A stretch of DNA of 43,112 bases from contig JAJYIZ010000004.1 in assembly GCA_021789815.1 (NCBI GenBank), positions 1-43,112 on the forward strand, read 5' to 3'. The notes under the pieces are model-generated. The model ran no database searches, was not told the DNA's origin, and saw nothing but the letters and a program-made list of their open reading frames with translations. Made by a program: the position numbers and the translations under genes. Source of the stretch: Microcaldota archaeon. Lineage in GTDB: Archaea; Micrarchaeota; Micrarchaeia; Micrarchaeales; Micrarchaeaceae. This document shows positions 1 to 8,962 of this stretch, one piece after another; positions within the stretch are counted from its first letter, which is position 1; each line of letters opens with the position of its first letter.

Positions 1-1614
1 ATTCTGCACGTATGTGCAGTAGTTGTTTGGGGTATAGCACCAGTATCCCCTGTCAAAAACAAGACAGCTGTACTCGCTCTTGTAAGATGCGTAACTCGAA
101 GCATAGATGTCTGTTAATTGTGCCGAAGTTCTGTTGTTAACTATGAAGAGGGTTGGGTCGTAGCTGAAGACGAGACAGCTTGAGGGTATGCTTATGCTGT
201 TGTTGTACACAAAACCCTCATAGAATCTCGCGTCTCCGGCCTGCGGTAGTGCGGACGGCTGTACGCCCAGAAGCGGAACGAGCGAGTAGAACGAATAGAA
301 TGCAAGAACCAGGAGCACAGCTATCCCAGAGGCCTTGGCTATGACTATAGGCATTTTCCTTCGTTGCATCCATTTCAGATAAGAGAACGACATCGCGTAG
401 CCTCCAAATATGCTTGCAGGGGCTATCAGCGCTAGCATAAATCTCCAGTCTATGCCGAAGGTGACGCTGCCACCGTAGAAAGATGTGTAGAGCACGAAGA
501 AAGCTGCGAACCAGATGACCAGGGCAAGCATCTCCCTTCTTTTCTTCAAAAACATAGCAGCAGCTCCCGCTATGCCCAGGAGCGTGAAGAACAGAGGCTG
601 CATTATGTAATTGCTCTTGTATGTATTGAGCCAGAATGAGAGGTTTCCGCACAGGTTCGCCTCAAAGTTCTGCAGGCTTATCGAGGAATTGGCCTGTATG
701 AATGGTACATTTGGCGTGCAGCTCATCTGCAGGTACGACCCCTGATAGCCATAAGAACCTGTGGTGAGCTGCGTGAAAGAGTACACCACCTCTGGTATCA
801 CAGACAGGGCGAAGATCAGGATTACTACGAGTACCTTTGTATTCATGACATTCTTTCTGACAAGCTTCATTATGTTCTCTTTGCGCTCGAGTATTATGTA
901 GAGGAAAAGAACGACCACTATGTAAAGCGCAGCATCGACCTTCATGTATGCCACCAAAGATAGAGCGAGCAGCATGCCCATGAATGTGAACACATTCTTC
1001 TTTTTCAGGAAGACAAGCATCAGGAATATCGCAAGCATCGAGTAAGCGAGCATGGGCATGTCCGAGGTCGTAGGCATCGACCAGACAAGGACAACCGGCG
1101 AAAGCCCGAAGAGCAGCTCAGAGAATAGCCCGGCAATGGGGTCTTTGAGCAGAACAGAGCCCACAAGGAAGGAGAGGAACACAGAGACGAGCGCAACAAC
1201 GAGCATTGTATGATATGCAACGCCAAGGTGTACGCCGAAGAGCGCGAAGCCTATCGCAAGCGTGAAAGATGTGCCTATCGGTTCATGGAATATCTCTCCA
1301 GAATAGCATGTATAAGGCGTTCCGTAATCGCACATCCACGCCTGCCCGGTCCTCAGAAGGTTTACGGCACCGGCTTGGTATATGGCGTCGTCGAAAAAGA
1401 GCAGCTGGGTCGGTTTTACTATTGCAAGCTCAACAGATACAAACAACGCGGCTATGATTAATGCTGCAGCCACGTGCTTCCATCTTATTCCGCTGTCTTT
1501 CAGAACGCTAAGGATCTGTTTTCTAGCAAAGATTATGGAAACGATCGTGCCTACAAAAGCGATCAGGATACCGAGCGTGAAGACATACTCATCTATCCCG
1601 ATGATCCCAGCCAT
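1..1614 (-). CDS. GT-C type membrane glycosyltransferase (partial, C-terminus off window)
   Basis: The frame stays open from an ATG at 1614 to the window edge, giving 538 residues without a stop, so the C-terminus is missing. The protein begins with a hydrophobic helix, then has a loop with an acidic pair (FFDDAIYQAG) and the segment SMPTTSDMPMLAYS between many membrane helices. This layout is typical of GT-C enzymes of the dolichyl-phosphate-mannose mannosyltransferase type, which move sugars from a lipid carrier on the outer face of the membrane. The visible end is a Cys- and Tyr-rich soluble region. Its ATG overlaps the TGA of the upstream carbamoyltransferase gene by one base (TGATG), so the two are probably translated together. 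Sugar donor and acceptor cannot be told from sequence. Confidence 0.75.
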   Translation of the reverse strand, partial: MAGIIGIDEYVFTLGILIAFVGTIVSIIFARKQILSVLKDSGIRWKHVAAALIIAALFVSVELAIVKPTQLLFFDDAIYQAGAVNLLRTGQAWMCDYGTPYTCYSGEIFHEPIGTSFTLAIGFALFGVHLGVAYHTMLVVALVSVFLSFLVGSVLLKDPIAGLFSELLFGLSPVVLVWSMPTTSDMPMLAYSMLAIFLMLVFLKKKNVFTFMGMLLALSLVAYMKVDAALYIVVVLFLYIILERKENIMKLVRKNVMNTKVLVVILIFALSVIPEVVYSFTQLTTGSYGYQGSYLQMSCTPNVPFIQANSSISLQNFEANLCGNLSFWLNTYKSNYIMQPLFFTLLGIAGAAAMFLKKRREMLALVIWFAAFFVLYTSFYGGSVTFGIDWRFMLALIAPASIFGGYAMSFSYLKWMQRRKMPIVIAKASGIAVLLVLAFYSFYSLVPLLGVQPSALPQAGDARFYEGFVYNNSISIPSSCLVFSYDPTLFIVNNRTSAQLTDIYASSYASYKSEYSCLVFDRGYWCYTPNNYCTYVQN

Positions 1615-3320
1615 CAGATCCCCGCCCGGTTGGTTACGAAGAATCCGTTTATGAACATGTATTTTGCTTTGGTCTCTTTTGCAGTCTCAACAGCGTCTTG
1701 CGGTGTCATGACTATCGGAAGCCCGTGGATGTTGAAGCTTGTGTTTAGGACAATGCCCCTGCCTGTCCTCTTCTTCACGTTCTTTAACAGGTCCATGTAA
1801 ATCGGGTTTTCATTCCCGACCATGTGTGGCCTTGCAGAGCCGTCTATGTGCATCGTAGCAGCGGTATGCTTCCTCATCGGTTCCTTAACCATGTACGCCA
1901 TGGTCATCAGTTTGTCCATTCCTTTTCCGTCGTATTCCAGGAGCTGTGGCACTTCTTCATCGAGCATAGACGGAGCAAACGGTTGGAACCACTCTCTCTT
2001 CTTGACATAAAGATTGAGGCGCTCCTTTACTTGCTCGGAATCGCTCGGAGCAAGTATGCTCCTGTTGCCCAGGGCCCGAGGGCCGAATTCCATGCGGTCT
2101 TGGAACCAGAGCAAGTAGTTGCCCTTGCTTATCAGCTCTGCGGCATGCGCCGCATGCTCGGCAGGAGATTCCTTCTGTATTACGAAGGCACGCTCCTTCT
2201 TCAGTGCCTTCTCAGTCTCATTTTCATCGTATGATGGGCCGAGATAGGGAGAAAACTTATACTGGGATTTTCCTGTTATCAAATAATTTGCATAGAGCGC
2301 AGAACCTAGAGCTATACCACCATCACCCATATGTGGGAATACATACCAGCGCTTCAGCGCATCCAGCCTTCTTATCATCATGTTCGCCTTGACGTTTGCG
2401 AAGCAGCCGCCAGCCATCACCACGTCGTAGATGTTGAACCTGTCGATAGAGTTGCTGATGAACTTTGTTATTATGTTGCTGAATAGCTGCTGGGTGTAAT
2501 AGGCCATCTGCTCTCTCGGTGTCTTCCACGCGATCCTCTCGAGCATGCCGAACTGCTTCAGCGAGCCGTACTTTGCGCGCACGATCGTTCCAGAAGCGGA
2601 AAAGAAGTCCTTGAGAATGTTATGCTCAAACGGAAAAGGATAAGAGAAATCGGCCATAGCCATTACCTTGCCTTCGTCCTCTTGTTCGCGCATACCCACG
2701 ATGTTTGTTACCTGCTCGTAGAAGATACCCAAGGAATCCCTTGCGCGTATGCTTATGTGCCTGGTGAGTTTGCCGTTCTCGAAAGTGCTGACTGTTGCCG
2801 AGAGCCCGTCACCCAGCCCATCAGAAGTTATGACAAGCGACCTGCCGAATGGCGATGTAAACGCTGCAGTCGCCGCGTGTGCCGTGTGGTGCTCTACGGT
2901 GTGGAGCTTGTAATCCTTGAAACCCATGCTATTCAGGTTTCTCCTCACTACGGATTCGCTTATGCTTCCACACAAAGGAAGTATTCCTACGCCGGTCGTT
3001 GTGTATTTTATTGCATGCCTTAGGTTTGTGAGCCTAGGCTTGATCATCTTCCTTCTTCTGAAGTTGTAGTAGTTCTCCCGTATGTAAGGGAAGACCCTCT
3101 CAAGAGTCTTCGCGAACTCGGTTGTAGTGAACGCGACGTGTTCCACCTCAGATGGTTTCACCTTTGCATAATCCAGCGCTGCCTGAATCGACCTATAGGG
3201 GAAGTGCACCTCGAACTTTCTCTTTGTAAACCTCTCTTCGTTCGCAGCGTAGACTATCTCGTTGTCTCGTATGAGCGCTGCTCCGGCGTCGTGCCCGTCC
3301 CACAGTCCAAGAACATACAT
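1614..3320 (-). CDS. NodU/CmcH-family carbamoyltransferase
   Basis: This 568-residue protein has the two-domain plan of O-carbamoyltransferases. The N-terminal ASKHA-fold domain (Kae1/TobZ-like) has WDGHDAGAAL at residues 7-16, the metal-binding cluster EHHTAHAA at 143-150 and a SDGLGD loop at 166-171. The C-terminal domain carries the family signature FGPRALGNRSI near residue 410. Such enzymes make carbamoyl-adenylate from carbamoyl phosphate and ATP and pass the carbamoyl group to a hydroxyl of a sugar or natural product. One-base overlap with a downstream glycosyltransferase gene suggests decoration of a surface glycan, which is inference. The length is normal for the family. Transcription probably starts from the TATA box near 3350 with almost no leader. 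Confidence 0.9.
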   Translation of the reverse strand: MYVLGLWDGHDAGAALIRDNEIVYAANEERFTKRKFEVHFPYRSIQAALDYAKVKPSEVEHVAFTTTEFAKTLERVFPYIRENYYNFRRRKMIKPRLTNLRHAIKYTTTGVGILPLCGSISESVVRRNLNSMGFKDYKLHTVEHHTAHAATAAFTSPFGRSLVITSDGLGDGLSATVSTFENGKLTRHISIRARDSLGIFYEQVTNIVGMREQEDEGKVMAMADFSYPFPFEHNILKDFFSASGTIVRAKYGSLKQFGMLERIAWKTPREQMAYYTQQLFSNIITKFISNSIDRFNIYDVVMAGGCFANVKANMMIRRLDALKRWYVFPHMGDGGIALGSALYANYLITGKSQYKFSPYLGPSYDENETEKALKKERAFVIQKESPAEHAAHAAELISKGNYLLWFQDRMEFGPRALGNRSILAPSDSEQVKERLNLYVKKREWFQPFAPSMLDEEVPQLLEYDGKGMDKLMTMAYMVKEPMRKHTAATMHIDGSARPHMVGNENPIYMDLLKNVKKRTGRGIVLNTSFNIHGLPIVMTPQDAVETAKETKAKYMFINGFFVTNRAGI

Positions 3321-3345
3321 GCTGATCAGAAACTTAAGAAGACAG

Positions 3346-3358
3346 AATTGTTATATCT
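3346..3358. promoter_or_regulatory. shared TATA box for divergent genes
   Basis: The near-symmetric block AGATATAAC (- strand) / GTTATATCT (+ strand) lies about 30 nt from the ATG at 3320 (-) and about 29 nt from the ATG at 3383 (+). Both distances fit archaeal leaderless transcription, so one site may serve both genes. Confidence 0.4.
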
Positions 3359-3382
3359 CTCGACATCAAGGGCTAAAAAGAT

Positions 3383-5317
3383 ATGCTTGGTAAATTTAGC
3401 AGTGGGGCGATGCTGAAGATAGGAAAACGTGGGATGTTCTTCATAGGCATGCTTGCCTTCCTTCTAGAGATGGGATACGGAAGCATCTACGATTCTGTAT
3501 CAAACCTGTCGATAGTCTTCGATATCCTTATCACATCCGTATTCCTTGTTTATGCGGTATCGTACCTGCTGTGGGAGGGAAGACCCAAACTCTACAAACT
3601 TGAAAGATACTTTCCGTATTTTTTTGCCGCCATCATTGTACTACTCTTCATGCACTATCTGCTGATAGTTGTCTACCTAAAGGTAGGCATCTTTCCAATA
3701 ATGGCAGAGCCCTATGCGTTTCTTAGAACCGTGCCGCTCTTCCTGCCATCATTGTTACTCATATTCTTTGGCATGAGCCTGTACAGGGCAAAACCCGCAA
3801 AGGGCCACGAACGCGGAATCAAAATGCTGTCACTGCTGTTTTTTGTTATCGCAATATCGTTGATAGCTGCTGTTTTCCTATCAGGATATCTGCTGCAGGC
3901 GCCGCAGCTTGACGATGAAGAGTTCATAACTCTCGCAGCTGCCCATGCACTTGTAAACGGTAGCAATCCCTATACCATCTCCTTCCCAACTGCGCTTTAC
4001 AACTATCCGCAGCAGACCAATAAGGCCGCCTCGTTGACGTTCACCACAAACAACACCTTCGAGGCTGGAATTGATTACCCAGCATTATCTTTCCTGACTA
4101 CTGTGCCATTTGTGTTGATCACTAAACTGGGAATACTGGTGTTCAACTATTCTGGGGTGATGGTACAGTACACGCTGTTCATACTGATTATGTATTTCCT
4201 TATGGCGCTGATGATGAAGGACGAAGCGCTTGCAAAACCGCCAATTGCCATAATTGTATTCACGATGCTGGTATTTACGTTCCTTACGGGCTTTCTGAAT
4301 TTCCTTATGCTCTCTCTGATGATATACTCTTTCTACAAAATAGAGAGCAAGTATCTATGGGTGATACTCGGAATAGCTGCAGCGTTGCAGGAAGAACTTT
4401 GGTTCGCGATCATACTCTTCCTGCTCTACAGCTTCAGAAACCATGGGCTCAGAAAAGGGACAATAAACCTGTTTGGCGTGGCTCTGGTGTTCCTCCTGGT
4501 TAACGGATACTTCATACTTGCAGGTCCACATTCATTCATAACTAACGTCCTTGTGCCTATAGGGGGATACATCCTGCCGTCTCCGTATGCAACTTTCGGA
4601 TATCCGATTGCACATCTTTATCAGGTCATGCTGAGTTCTGGGAACATTCCTTTCTACGCCGCAAGCGTTGCCACTATAATAGCATTCCTCTACTTCAACG
4701 AGAAGCGTCTGATCTTCCTTATGCCTATCATACCCCTATTGTTTCTCTTCAGGTCAAATCCTCCGTACTATTACTTTTTCATGGCAGCTCTTGTAATCTC
4801 GATGTACATAAAAGGCCAGAAAGCATCAGCACAATTGCCACACAAATCTCTATACAGATATGCAGCTATAGGTATCATATCTTTCCTTGCTGTGCTGGTC
4901 GCTGCGTTTATGATAAGTTCACACAATCAAGCGAAAAGTTTTGGTATCAATGTATATGATCAAAGGATCATACACACGTCGAACGGAATAGTGTACAATG
5001 CGACACTGTCCTACTCGCCCAACCATCTGGGGCAACTCTCTGTAATAGAATATGTTGTCTACAAAAATTATTACATACCAATAATACAGGGCATAGGGAC
5101 CGGCCGCATACTCATCGGCCCAAATGCGGTCGCATCAAACTCAAGTTTCAGCTATGTAGTCAATCCGAACAGAATATATCTCAATGGATCTGGTGGCCTT
5201 CTCAATATATCGATACTGGTTCCGAGCAACGAGAGTTTCCAGCCGTACATAGCCAGGTGCGTGCTCTACAACAATGCTTATTATTACACCTGCCCTGACG
5301 CCAGAATTAATGGTTAG
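3383..5317 (+). CDS. large polytopic membrane protein, GT-C glycosyltransferase-like
   Basis: This 644-residue protein has roughly a dozen hydrophobic helices followed by a soluble C-terminal region of about 130 residues rich in N-x-S/T sequons. After the fourth or fifth helix comes an extracytoplasmic loop beginning QLDDEEFITLAAAHALVNGS, with paired acidic residues where GT-C enzymes keep their catalytic acid. This, plus the neighbouring glycosyltransferase and carbamoyltransferase, suggests a lipid-linked sugar transferase, but the family is not recognised with certainty. The ATG at 3383 is favoured by the TATA box 29 nt upstream. An in-frame ATG at 3410 preceded by GGGG is an alternative. 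Its last 4 bp overlap the end of thrS. Confidence 0.65.
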   Translation: MLGKFSSGAMLKIGKRGMFFIGMLAFLLEMGYGSIYDSVSNLSIVFDILITSVFLVYAVSYLLWEGRPKLYKLERYFPYFFAAIIVLLFMHYLLIVVYLKVGIFPIMAEPYAFLRTVPLFLPSLLLIFFGMSLYRAKPAKGHERGIKMLSLLFFVIAISLIAAVFLSGYLLQAPQLDDEEFITLAAAHALVNGSNPYTISFPTALYNYPQQTNKAASLTFTTNNTFEAGIDYPALSFLTTVPFVLITKLGILVFNYSGVMVQYTLFILIMYFLMALMMKDEALAKPPIAIIVFTMLVFTFLTGFLNFLMLSLMIYSFYKIESKYLWVILGIAAALQEELWFAIILFLLYSFRNHGLRKGTINLFGVALVFLLVNGYFILAGPHSFITNVLVPIGGYILPSPYATFGYPIAHLYQVMLSSGNIPFYAASVATIIAFLYFNEKRLIFLMPIIPLLFLFRSNPPYYYFFMAALVISMYIKGQKASAQLPHKSLYRYAAIGIISFLAVLVAAFMISSHNQAKSFGINVYDQRIIHTSNGIVYNATLSYSPNHLGQLSVIEYVVYKNYYIPIIQGIGTGRILIGPNAVASNSSFSYVVNPNRIYLNGSGGLLNISILVPSNESFQPYIARCVLYNNAYYYTCPDARING

Positions 5318-7005
5318 AAAGCGAGCTCGTTCTTCCTTGATGATATCTCTTCATTCAAGAGCTTTATCAGCTCCTGCAATGTCATGCCCATCTTCGACTT
5401 TCCGGATCTGCTCCTCACAGATATCTTCTTGCCTTCCATCTCCTTCTTGCCAAGGACAATCATGTACGGTATCTTCTCAACCTGTGCCGCTCTTACCTTG
5501 TAATCGAGCGTCTTGTCAGAGGCGTCTGCATCGACCCTTATGCCCTCCTTCTTGAGCGCCTCGTATACCTCATAAGCGTACTCGTTCGCATGTTCCGATA
5601 TTGTCAATATGCGCACCTGCACTGGCGCAAGCCACGTCGGAAACTTCCCTTGATAGTGCTCTATCATTACTCCGGCGAACCTCTCCAGGGAACCGAGCAC
5701 CGCCCTGTGTATTATCACCGGCGGGTGTTCCTGGCCATCCTCACCAGTATACGACAGCCTGAAGCGTGCGGGTTCCTGATAATCTACCTGCAATGTTGCG
5801 CACTGCCAGTCCCTGCCCATCGAGTCTGTGACGTCAAAATCTATCTTAGGGCCGTAGAACGCTCCCTCCTTTTCCTTCAGCACATACTTTATCTTGTTAG
5901 ACTCAAGGGCGTTCTTCAGGTACGTTGTGGCCTTCTCCCAGACCTTCTCTTCGCCCATGTGCGTGTCCGGCATAGTCGAGAGCTTGAACTTCACCTTCAT
6001 TCCGAATATGCTGTAAACCTCGAGAATCAGCTTAAGAGTGTTGCTCAGCTCCTGCTCCACCTGATCCTCTCTAACAAATATGTGGCCGTCATCCTGGGTC
6101 ATCTCCCTTACCCTGAATAGACCTGTCAGAGCCCCGCTTATCTCGTTCCTGTAAAGCCTGTCGAACGTCGAGGTCCTGAAAGGCAGTTCTCTGTAGCTCC
6201 ACTTCCTTGATTTGTATACAAGGATTGAAGATGGGCAGTTCATCGGCTTCATACCCATCTGCTCGCTCTCGGATTCGAAGACGAACATGTTCTCCTTGTA
6301 GTGGTCTATGTGCCCGCTCACATGCCACAATGCAAGGTTGGCAAGCGTTGGTGTGCTTATCTCTTCATAACCATATTTCTTGAGGAGCTCTCTCATCAAG
6401 CCAGTCAACTGGTTGTATAATATAAGGCCGTTCCTGTGCCAGTAGACCATGCCTGGGCTGACCTCCTGAAAGCTGAAGAGGTTTAGCCGCTCTCCTATGA
6501 TTCTATGGTCTGTATCCGGAAGTCCTACAAAATCGCTCTTCCTTACTATCGACGTATCGACCTTGCGTTCGTGCTTCTTTGCTGTCTCTTTCTTCTCATC
6601 CCCGTAACTCTTGAACATCTCTGCGAGCGGGTGTCCCTTCGCAGAGAACGCAAGCCTCTTGTTCCAGCCGAACGGCGCTCTGTACACCTTCAGCTTGCTC
6701 TTCTGCGCCTCTTTGATCATGTAGTCAAGAAGGTTCATAGCCCTCTGTGGTTCCTCTAGGTTAGAGCTCAGGTGTGCAAACGGGTAGATCACAAGATTGC
6801 CTATTTTCTGCTTTGCCGCAAAATCAACGAGCTCCTTTACGGCCTTGCTCGCATAGGCCTCTGTGTCACCCCTTTCCAATGCTACTAGGAAGACGAGCGC
6901 ATCCTTTATCGTAGTTGTCTTCTGCTCTGCATTGTCGTGCACGCCTATCTCTGGCTCTATGGGCTCGTACTCGATGCTGCTTACATCAAGCTGTATTGCC
7001 TTCAT
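5314..7005 (-). CDS. thrS: threonyl-tRNA synthetase, archaeal type
   Basis: Charges tRNA-Thr with threonine. The first ~140 residues match the archaeal ThrRS N-terminal editing domain (D-aminoacyl-tRNA deacylase-like fold), with the YPFAHLSSNL and RAPFGWNKR segments. The class II core follows: MKPMNCPSS carries the zinc-binding Cys, FRVREMTQDDGHIF is motif 2 and HRAVLGSLERF is motif 3. An anticodon-binding domain begins near FPTWLAPVQVRILTIS and ends the protein. At 563 residues it is somewhat shorter than many archaeal ThrRS proteins but nothing catalytic is visibly missing. It is a single gene convergent with the membrane-protein gene at 3383 and divergent from the pilin gene at 7116. Confidence 0.97.
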   Translation of the reverse strand: MKAIQLDVSSIEYEPIEPEIGVHDNAEQKTTTIKDALVFLVALERGDTEAYASKAVKELVDFAAKQKIGNLVIYPFAHLSSNLEEPQRAMNLLDYMIKEAQKSKLKVYRAPFGWNKRLAFSAKGHPLAEMFKSYGDEKKETAKKHERKVDTSIVRKSDFVGLPDTDHRIIGERLNLFSFQEVSPGMVYWHRNGLILYNQLTGLMRELLKKYGYEEISTPTLANLALWHVSGHIDHYKENMFVFESESEQMGMKPMNCPSSILVYKSRKWSYRELPFRTSTFDRLYRNEISGALTGLFRVREMTQDDGHIFVREDQVEQELSNTLKLILEVYSIFGMKVKFKLSTMPDTHMGEEKVWEKATTYLKNALESNKIKYVLKEKEGAFYGPKIDFDVTDSMGRDWQCATLQVDYQEPARFRLSYTGEDGQEHPPVIIHRAVLGSLERFAGVMIEHYQGKFPTWLAPVQVRILTISEHANEYAYEVYEALKKEGIRVDADASDKTLDYKVRAAQVEKIPYMIVLGKKEMEGKKISVRSRSGKSKMGMTLQELIKLLNEEISSRKNELAF

Positions 7006-7035
7006 GCGAACACTTCACAGCAATATTTGAAATGG

Positions 7036-7045
7036 TATATTTATT
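7036..7045 (-). promoter_or_regulatory. TATA box for thrS
   Basis: AATAAATATA on the - strand is centred about 35 nt before the thrS ATG at 7005, which suits a short-leader archaeal promoter. Confidence 0.5.
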
Positions 7046-7074
7046 AGTAGTGTGTTCTGTGCTCTCACAAAGAT

Positions 7075-7084
7075 TTTTAAATAC
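7075..7084 (+). promoter_or_regulatory. TATA box for first pilin gene
   Basis: TTTTAAATAC is centred 37 nt before the ATG at 7116. The same 10-mer, followed by a related stretch down to the start codon, precedes the second pilin gene at 7613. Confidence 0.6.
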
Positions 7085-7115
7085 AATCGATGAAGTATCA
7101 GAAAGGATTGAGTAA

Positions 7116-7517
7116 ATGAATCTAGGGAATATAAACTACAGGGTTAGGAGCGTAATCCACCTTCTGGGAGTCTCTCTGCTCATGGTGAGCGGATTGCTCG
7201 CAGCTTTCACAGTATCCGCAACAGGCCAGGGCGCAATATCGAGCAACATCATAAGCACAACATGCTCGCTTTATGCAACAGTACACACGGTCATCTTCGT
7301 GATAGGTCTAGTACTTATCATAATAGGTGCCGCACTGTACGCAGGCGCACAGGTACTGCCAGGAAACCTGAAGGGAAGCGCGCAAGGTTATGGAATGGGA
7401 ATGGCAGTCGGTGGAGTTGTCGGAGTAATTCTGGCACTAGCAGCACCGTTCATTCTCCAGTCGGTAACCGGAAACAGCAGCGCATCGACAACCTGCGCGG
7501 CATACGGATCGCTCTAA
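7116..7517 (+). CDS. VirB2/CedA1-like pilin, copy 1
   Basis: This 133-residue protein has a basic N-terminus, a hydrophobic segment ending AAFTVSATGQGA that looks like a signal peptide with an A-x-A type site, and two more hydrophobic helices (about residues 53-74 and 91-110). The helices are joined by a short polar loop (VLPGNLKGSAQGYG). This is the plan of conjugative pilins of the VirB2/TrbC family and of archaeal Ced pilins. A Cys lies just before the first mature helix (TTCSLY) and another near the C-terminus (TTCAAY), which could form a disulfide. It is about 90% identical to the product at 7659. A TATA box and a strong terminator make it a one-gene transcription unit at the head of the secretion-like block. 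The pilin role is inferred from topology and context. Confidence 0.7.
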   Translation: MNLGNINYRVRSVIHLLGVSLLMVSGLLAAFTVSATGQGAISSNIISTTCSLYATVHTVIFVIGLVLIIIGAALYAGAQVLPGNLKGSAQGYGMGMAVGGVVGVILALAAPFILQSVTGNSSASTTCAAYGSL

Positions 7518-7529
7518 TCCGAAAATTAT

Positions 7530-7558
7530 GGAAGGTGCAAACCTTCCTTTTCTTTTTT
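7530..7558 (+). terminator. intrinsic terminator after pilin 1
   Basis: A 6-bp stem GGAAGG/CCTTCC with a 6-nt loop is followed by an 11-nt T-rich run (TTTTCTTTTTT). Confidence 0.75.
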
Positions 7559-7612
7559 AGACCTAGCCATGCCCATGGCTATCTGGCATCTGTGACGTGG
7601 GAAGCGAAAGGC

Positions 7613-7622
7613 TTTTAAATAC
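7613..7622 (+). promoter_or_regulatory. TATA box for second pilin gene
   Basis: TTTTAAATAC is identical to the box at 7075 and lies about 42 nt before the ATG at 7659. The intervening leader resembles that of copy 1, so promoter and gene were probably duplicated together. Confidence 0.6.
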
Positions 7623-7658
7623 GATTGATGGAATATCAAGAGAACAAGGCATGAGAAA

Positions 7659-8063
7659 ATGGCCAGATTTGGAATGAACATGGACAAAATGAGGAGGATG
7701 GTACATCTCCTTGGAGTCTCTCTGCTGATGGTCAGCGGACTGCTCGCAGCGTTCACCGTATCGGCAACAGGACAGGGAGCGATTTCGGGTAACGTCATAA
7801 AGACGACCTGCTCGCTCTACGCGACCGTGCACACGGTAATCTTCGTTGTAGGACTAGTGCTTATAATAATAGGCGCAGCACTATACGCAGGTGCACAGGT
7901 ACTGCCTGGAAACCTGAAGGGAAGTGCTCAGGGATACGGAATGGGAATGGCTGTCGGAGGAATAGTCGGAGTGCTACTGGCACTAGCTGCACCTTTCATA
8001 CTGCAGTCTGTGACAGGAAACAGCACGGCAACGGCTACATGCGCAGCATACAGCTCGCTGTAA
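7659..8063 (+). CDS. VirB2/CedA1-like pilin, copy 2
   Basis: This 134-residue paralogue of the gene at 7116 has the same signal-like N-terminal helix, two transmembrane helices, the identical loop between them and both conserved cysteines. Changes are few and conservative (V/I swaps, SSA to TAT near the C-terminus), while the DNA differs at many third codon positions. The duplication is therefore not recent and the protein is under constraint. An ATG at 7651 is out of frame and ends after eight codons, so 7659 is the start. It has its own TATA box and terminator. Two pilins could give a mixed fibre, or major and minor subunits. Confidence 0.7.
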   Translation: MARFGMNMDKMRRMVHLLGVSLLMVSGLLAAFTVSATGQGAISGNVIKTTCSLYATVHTVIFVVGLVLIIIGAALYAGAQVLPGNLKGSAQGYGMGMAVGGIVGVLLALAAPFILQSVTGNSTATATCAAYSSL

Positions 8064-8077
8064 ATCCATCCGTTTGA

Positions 8078-8113
8078 GGAAGGCTTTTGCCTTCCCTCTT
8101 TTTTCTTTTCTTG
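8078..8113 (+). terminator. intrinsic terminator after pilin 2
   Basis: A 7-bp stem GGAAGGC/GCCTTCC with a TTTT loop is followed by a long T/C run (CTCTTTTTTCTTTTC). Its stem sequence is nearly that of the first pilin terminator. Confidence 0.8.
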
Positions 8114-8162
8114 TTAGCGATTGGCGTGCAGCATAGGCCCTAAATTTTTGGCGCTACGCTGC

Positions 8163-8170
8163 ATATTTAT
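8163..8170 (+). promoter_or_regulatory. TATA box for membrane protein at 8196
   Basis: ATATTTAT is centred 29 nt before ATG 8196, which fits leaderless initiation there rather than at the farther upstream in-frame ATG at 8121. Confidence 0.5.
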
Positions 8171-8195
8171 TAGTTTTCATGCATATCTACTTGGA

Positions 8196-8927
8196 ATGAC
8201 CAGCGTCCTTGAGTATGCGATCGAGACCTACTTCGGCAGAATAGGCCTTATACTGCTCTTCTCGATATCTTTCGTGATAGCCCTTGCGATACCGATATTC
8301 GCTTCACTGCCGACGTACAGCGACATAGGGGCCATTTTCGTAAGAACCGGGAGCGTCTTCGCCAACCTCAACGCGATAAACACAGCGATAATAATAGCGG
8401 CTACACTCTTCTCGCTGCTCTTCCTCAGCTTTGCAATCGTAGCAATCAACGTTATAGTGAAGCATAAGAGAACGCAGGTCAGAATACGCCACGAGGTCCT
8501 TGATGGAATAGAGAAGTACACAGGCAGAGTGTTCATGATCCTGCTCCTCTTCACATTCATACTCAGCGTTGTGAATCTTCTGACATACTCTACTGGCTAT
8601 TCCGGCCTCGCAACAGCCATAGCTGGAATAGTTTTCATACCGCTCTTCTTCTATGCACCTTCATCCATAGTCATAGACGAGCGCGGAATGATAAGGGCAA
8701 TGAGGGCCAGCGCAGCATACCTCTTCAAAAGGCTCGACTACTTTCTCATGTGGCTTGCCCTGGCAATAGTCATCATATCCTTCTTCGATTTCATCTTCAT
8801 AATCGTGAGCGGAACGCTCATATCAAGGTACGCAATGCTGGTGTTCGATTCCTTGTTTGTGCTGCCCTTCCTTATTGTTCTGCAGAGCCAGATGTACATG
8901 AAGAGATTTGCGCTCTTGAAGAGATAG
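8196..8927 (+). CDS. six-helix integral membrane protein, function unknown
   Basis: The product is 243 residues with about six transmembrane helices in three pairs. The central IVIDERGMIRAMRASAAYLF segment before the last pair resembles a motif of archaeal YciC/DUF7847-like membrane proteins of unknown role. The start was set at 8196 because a TATA box sits 29 nt upstream. The in-frame ATG at 8121 would lie upstream of the expected transcript and adds 25 residues running through the promoter. It follows the pilins directly and precedes the VirB6-like series, so it may help assemble the machine, but it lacks the R-x5-R-x2-G-G signature of that series. Confidence 0.6.
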   Translation: MTSVLEYAIETYFGRIGLILLFSISFVIALAIPIFASLPTYSDIGAIFVRTGSVFANLNAINTAIIIAATLFSLLFLSFAIVAINVIVKHKRTQVRIRHEVLDGIEKYTGRVFMILLLFTFILSVVNLLTYSTGYSGLATAIAGIVFIPLFFYAPSSIVIDERGMIRAMRASAAYLFKRLDYFLMWLALAIVIISFFDFIFIIVSGTLISRYAMLVFDSLFVLPFLIVLQSQMYMKRFALLKR

Positions 8928-8932
8928 AATCC

Positions 8933-8940
8933 TTATAAAT
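8933..8940 (+). promoter_or_regulatory. TATA box opening the VirB6-like operon
   Basis: TTATAAAT is centred about 27 nt before ATG 8963. This fits a leaderless start there and argues against the in-frame GTG at 8948, which would lie upstream of the transcript. Confidence 0.55.
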
Positions 8941-8962
8941 AACTATCGTGCGAAAGCGTAGT

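Noticed and set aside
8121-8195. Extended N-terminus of the membrane protein at 8196
   Set aside because: The segment contains the TATA box and does not look like protein; ATG 8196 has the right promoter spacing.
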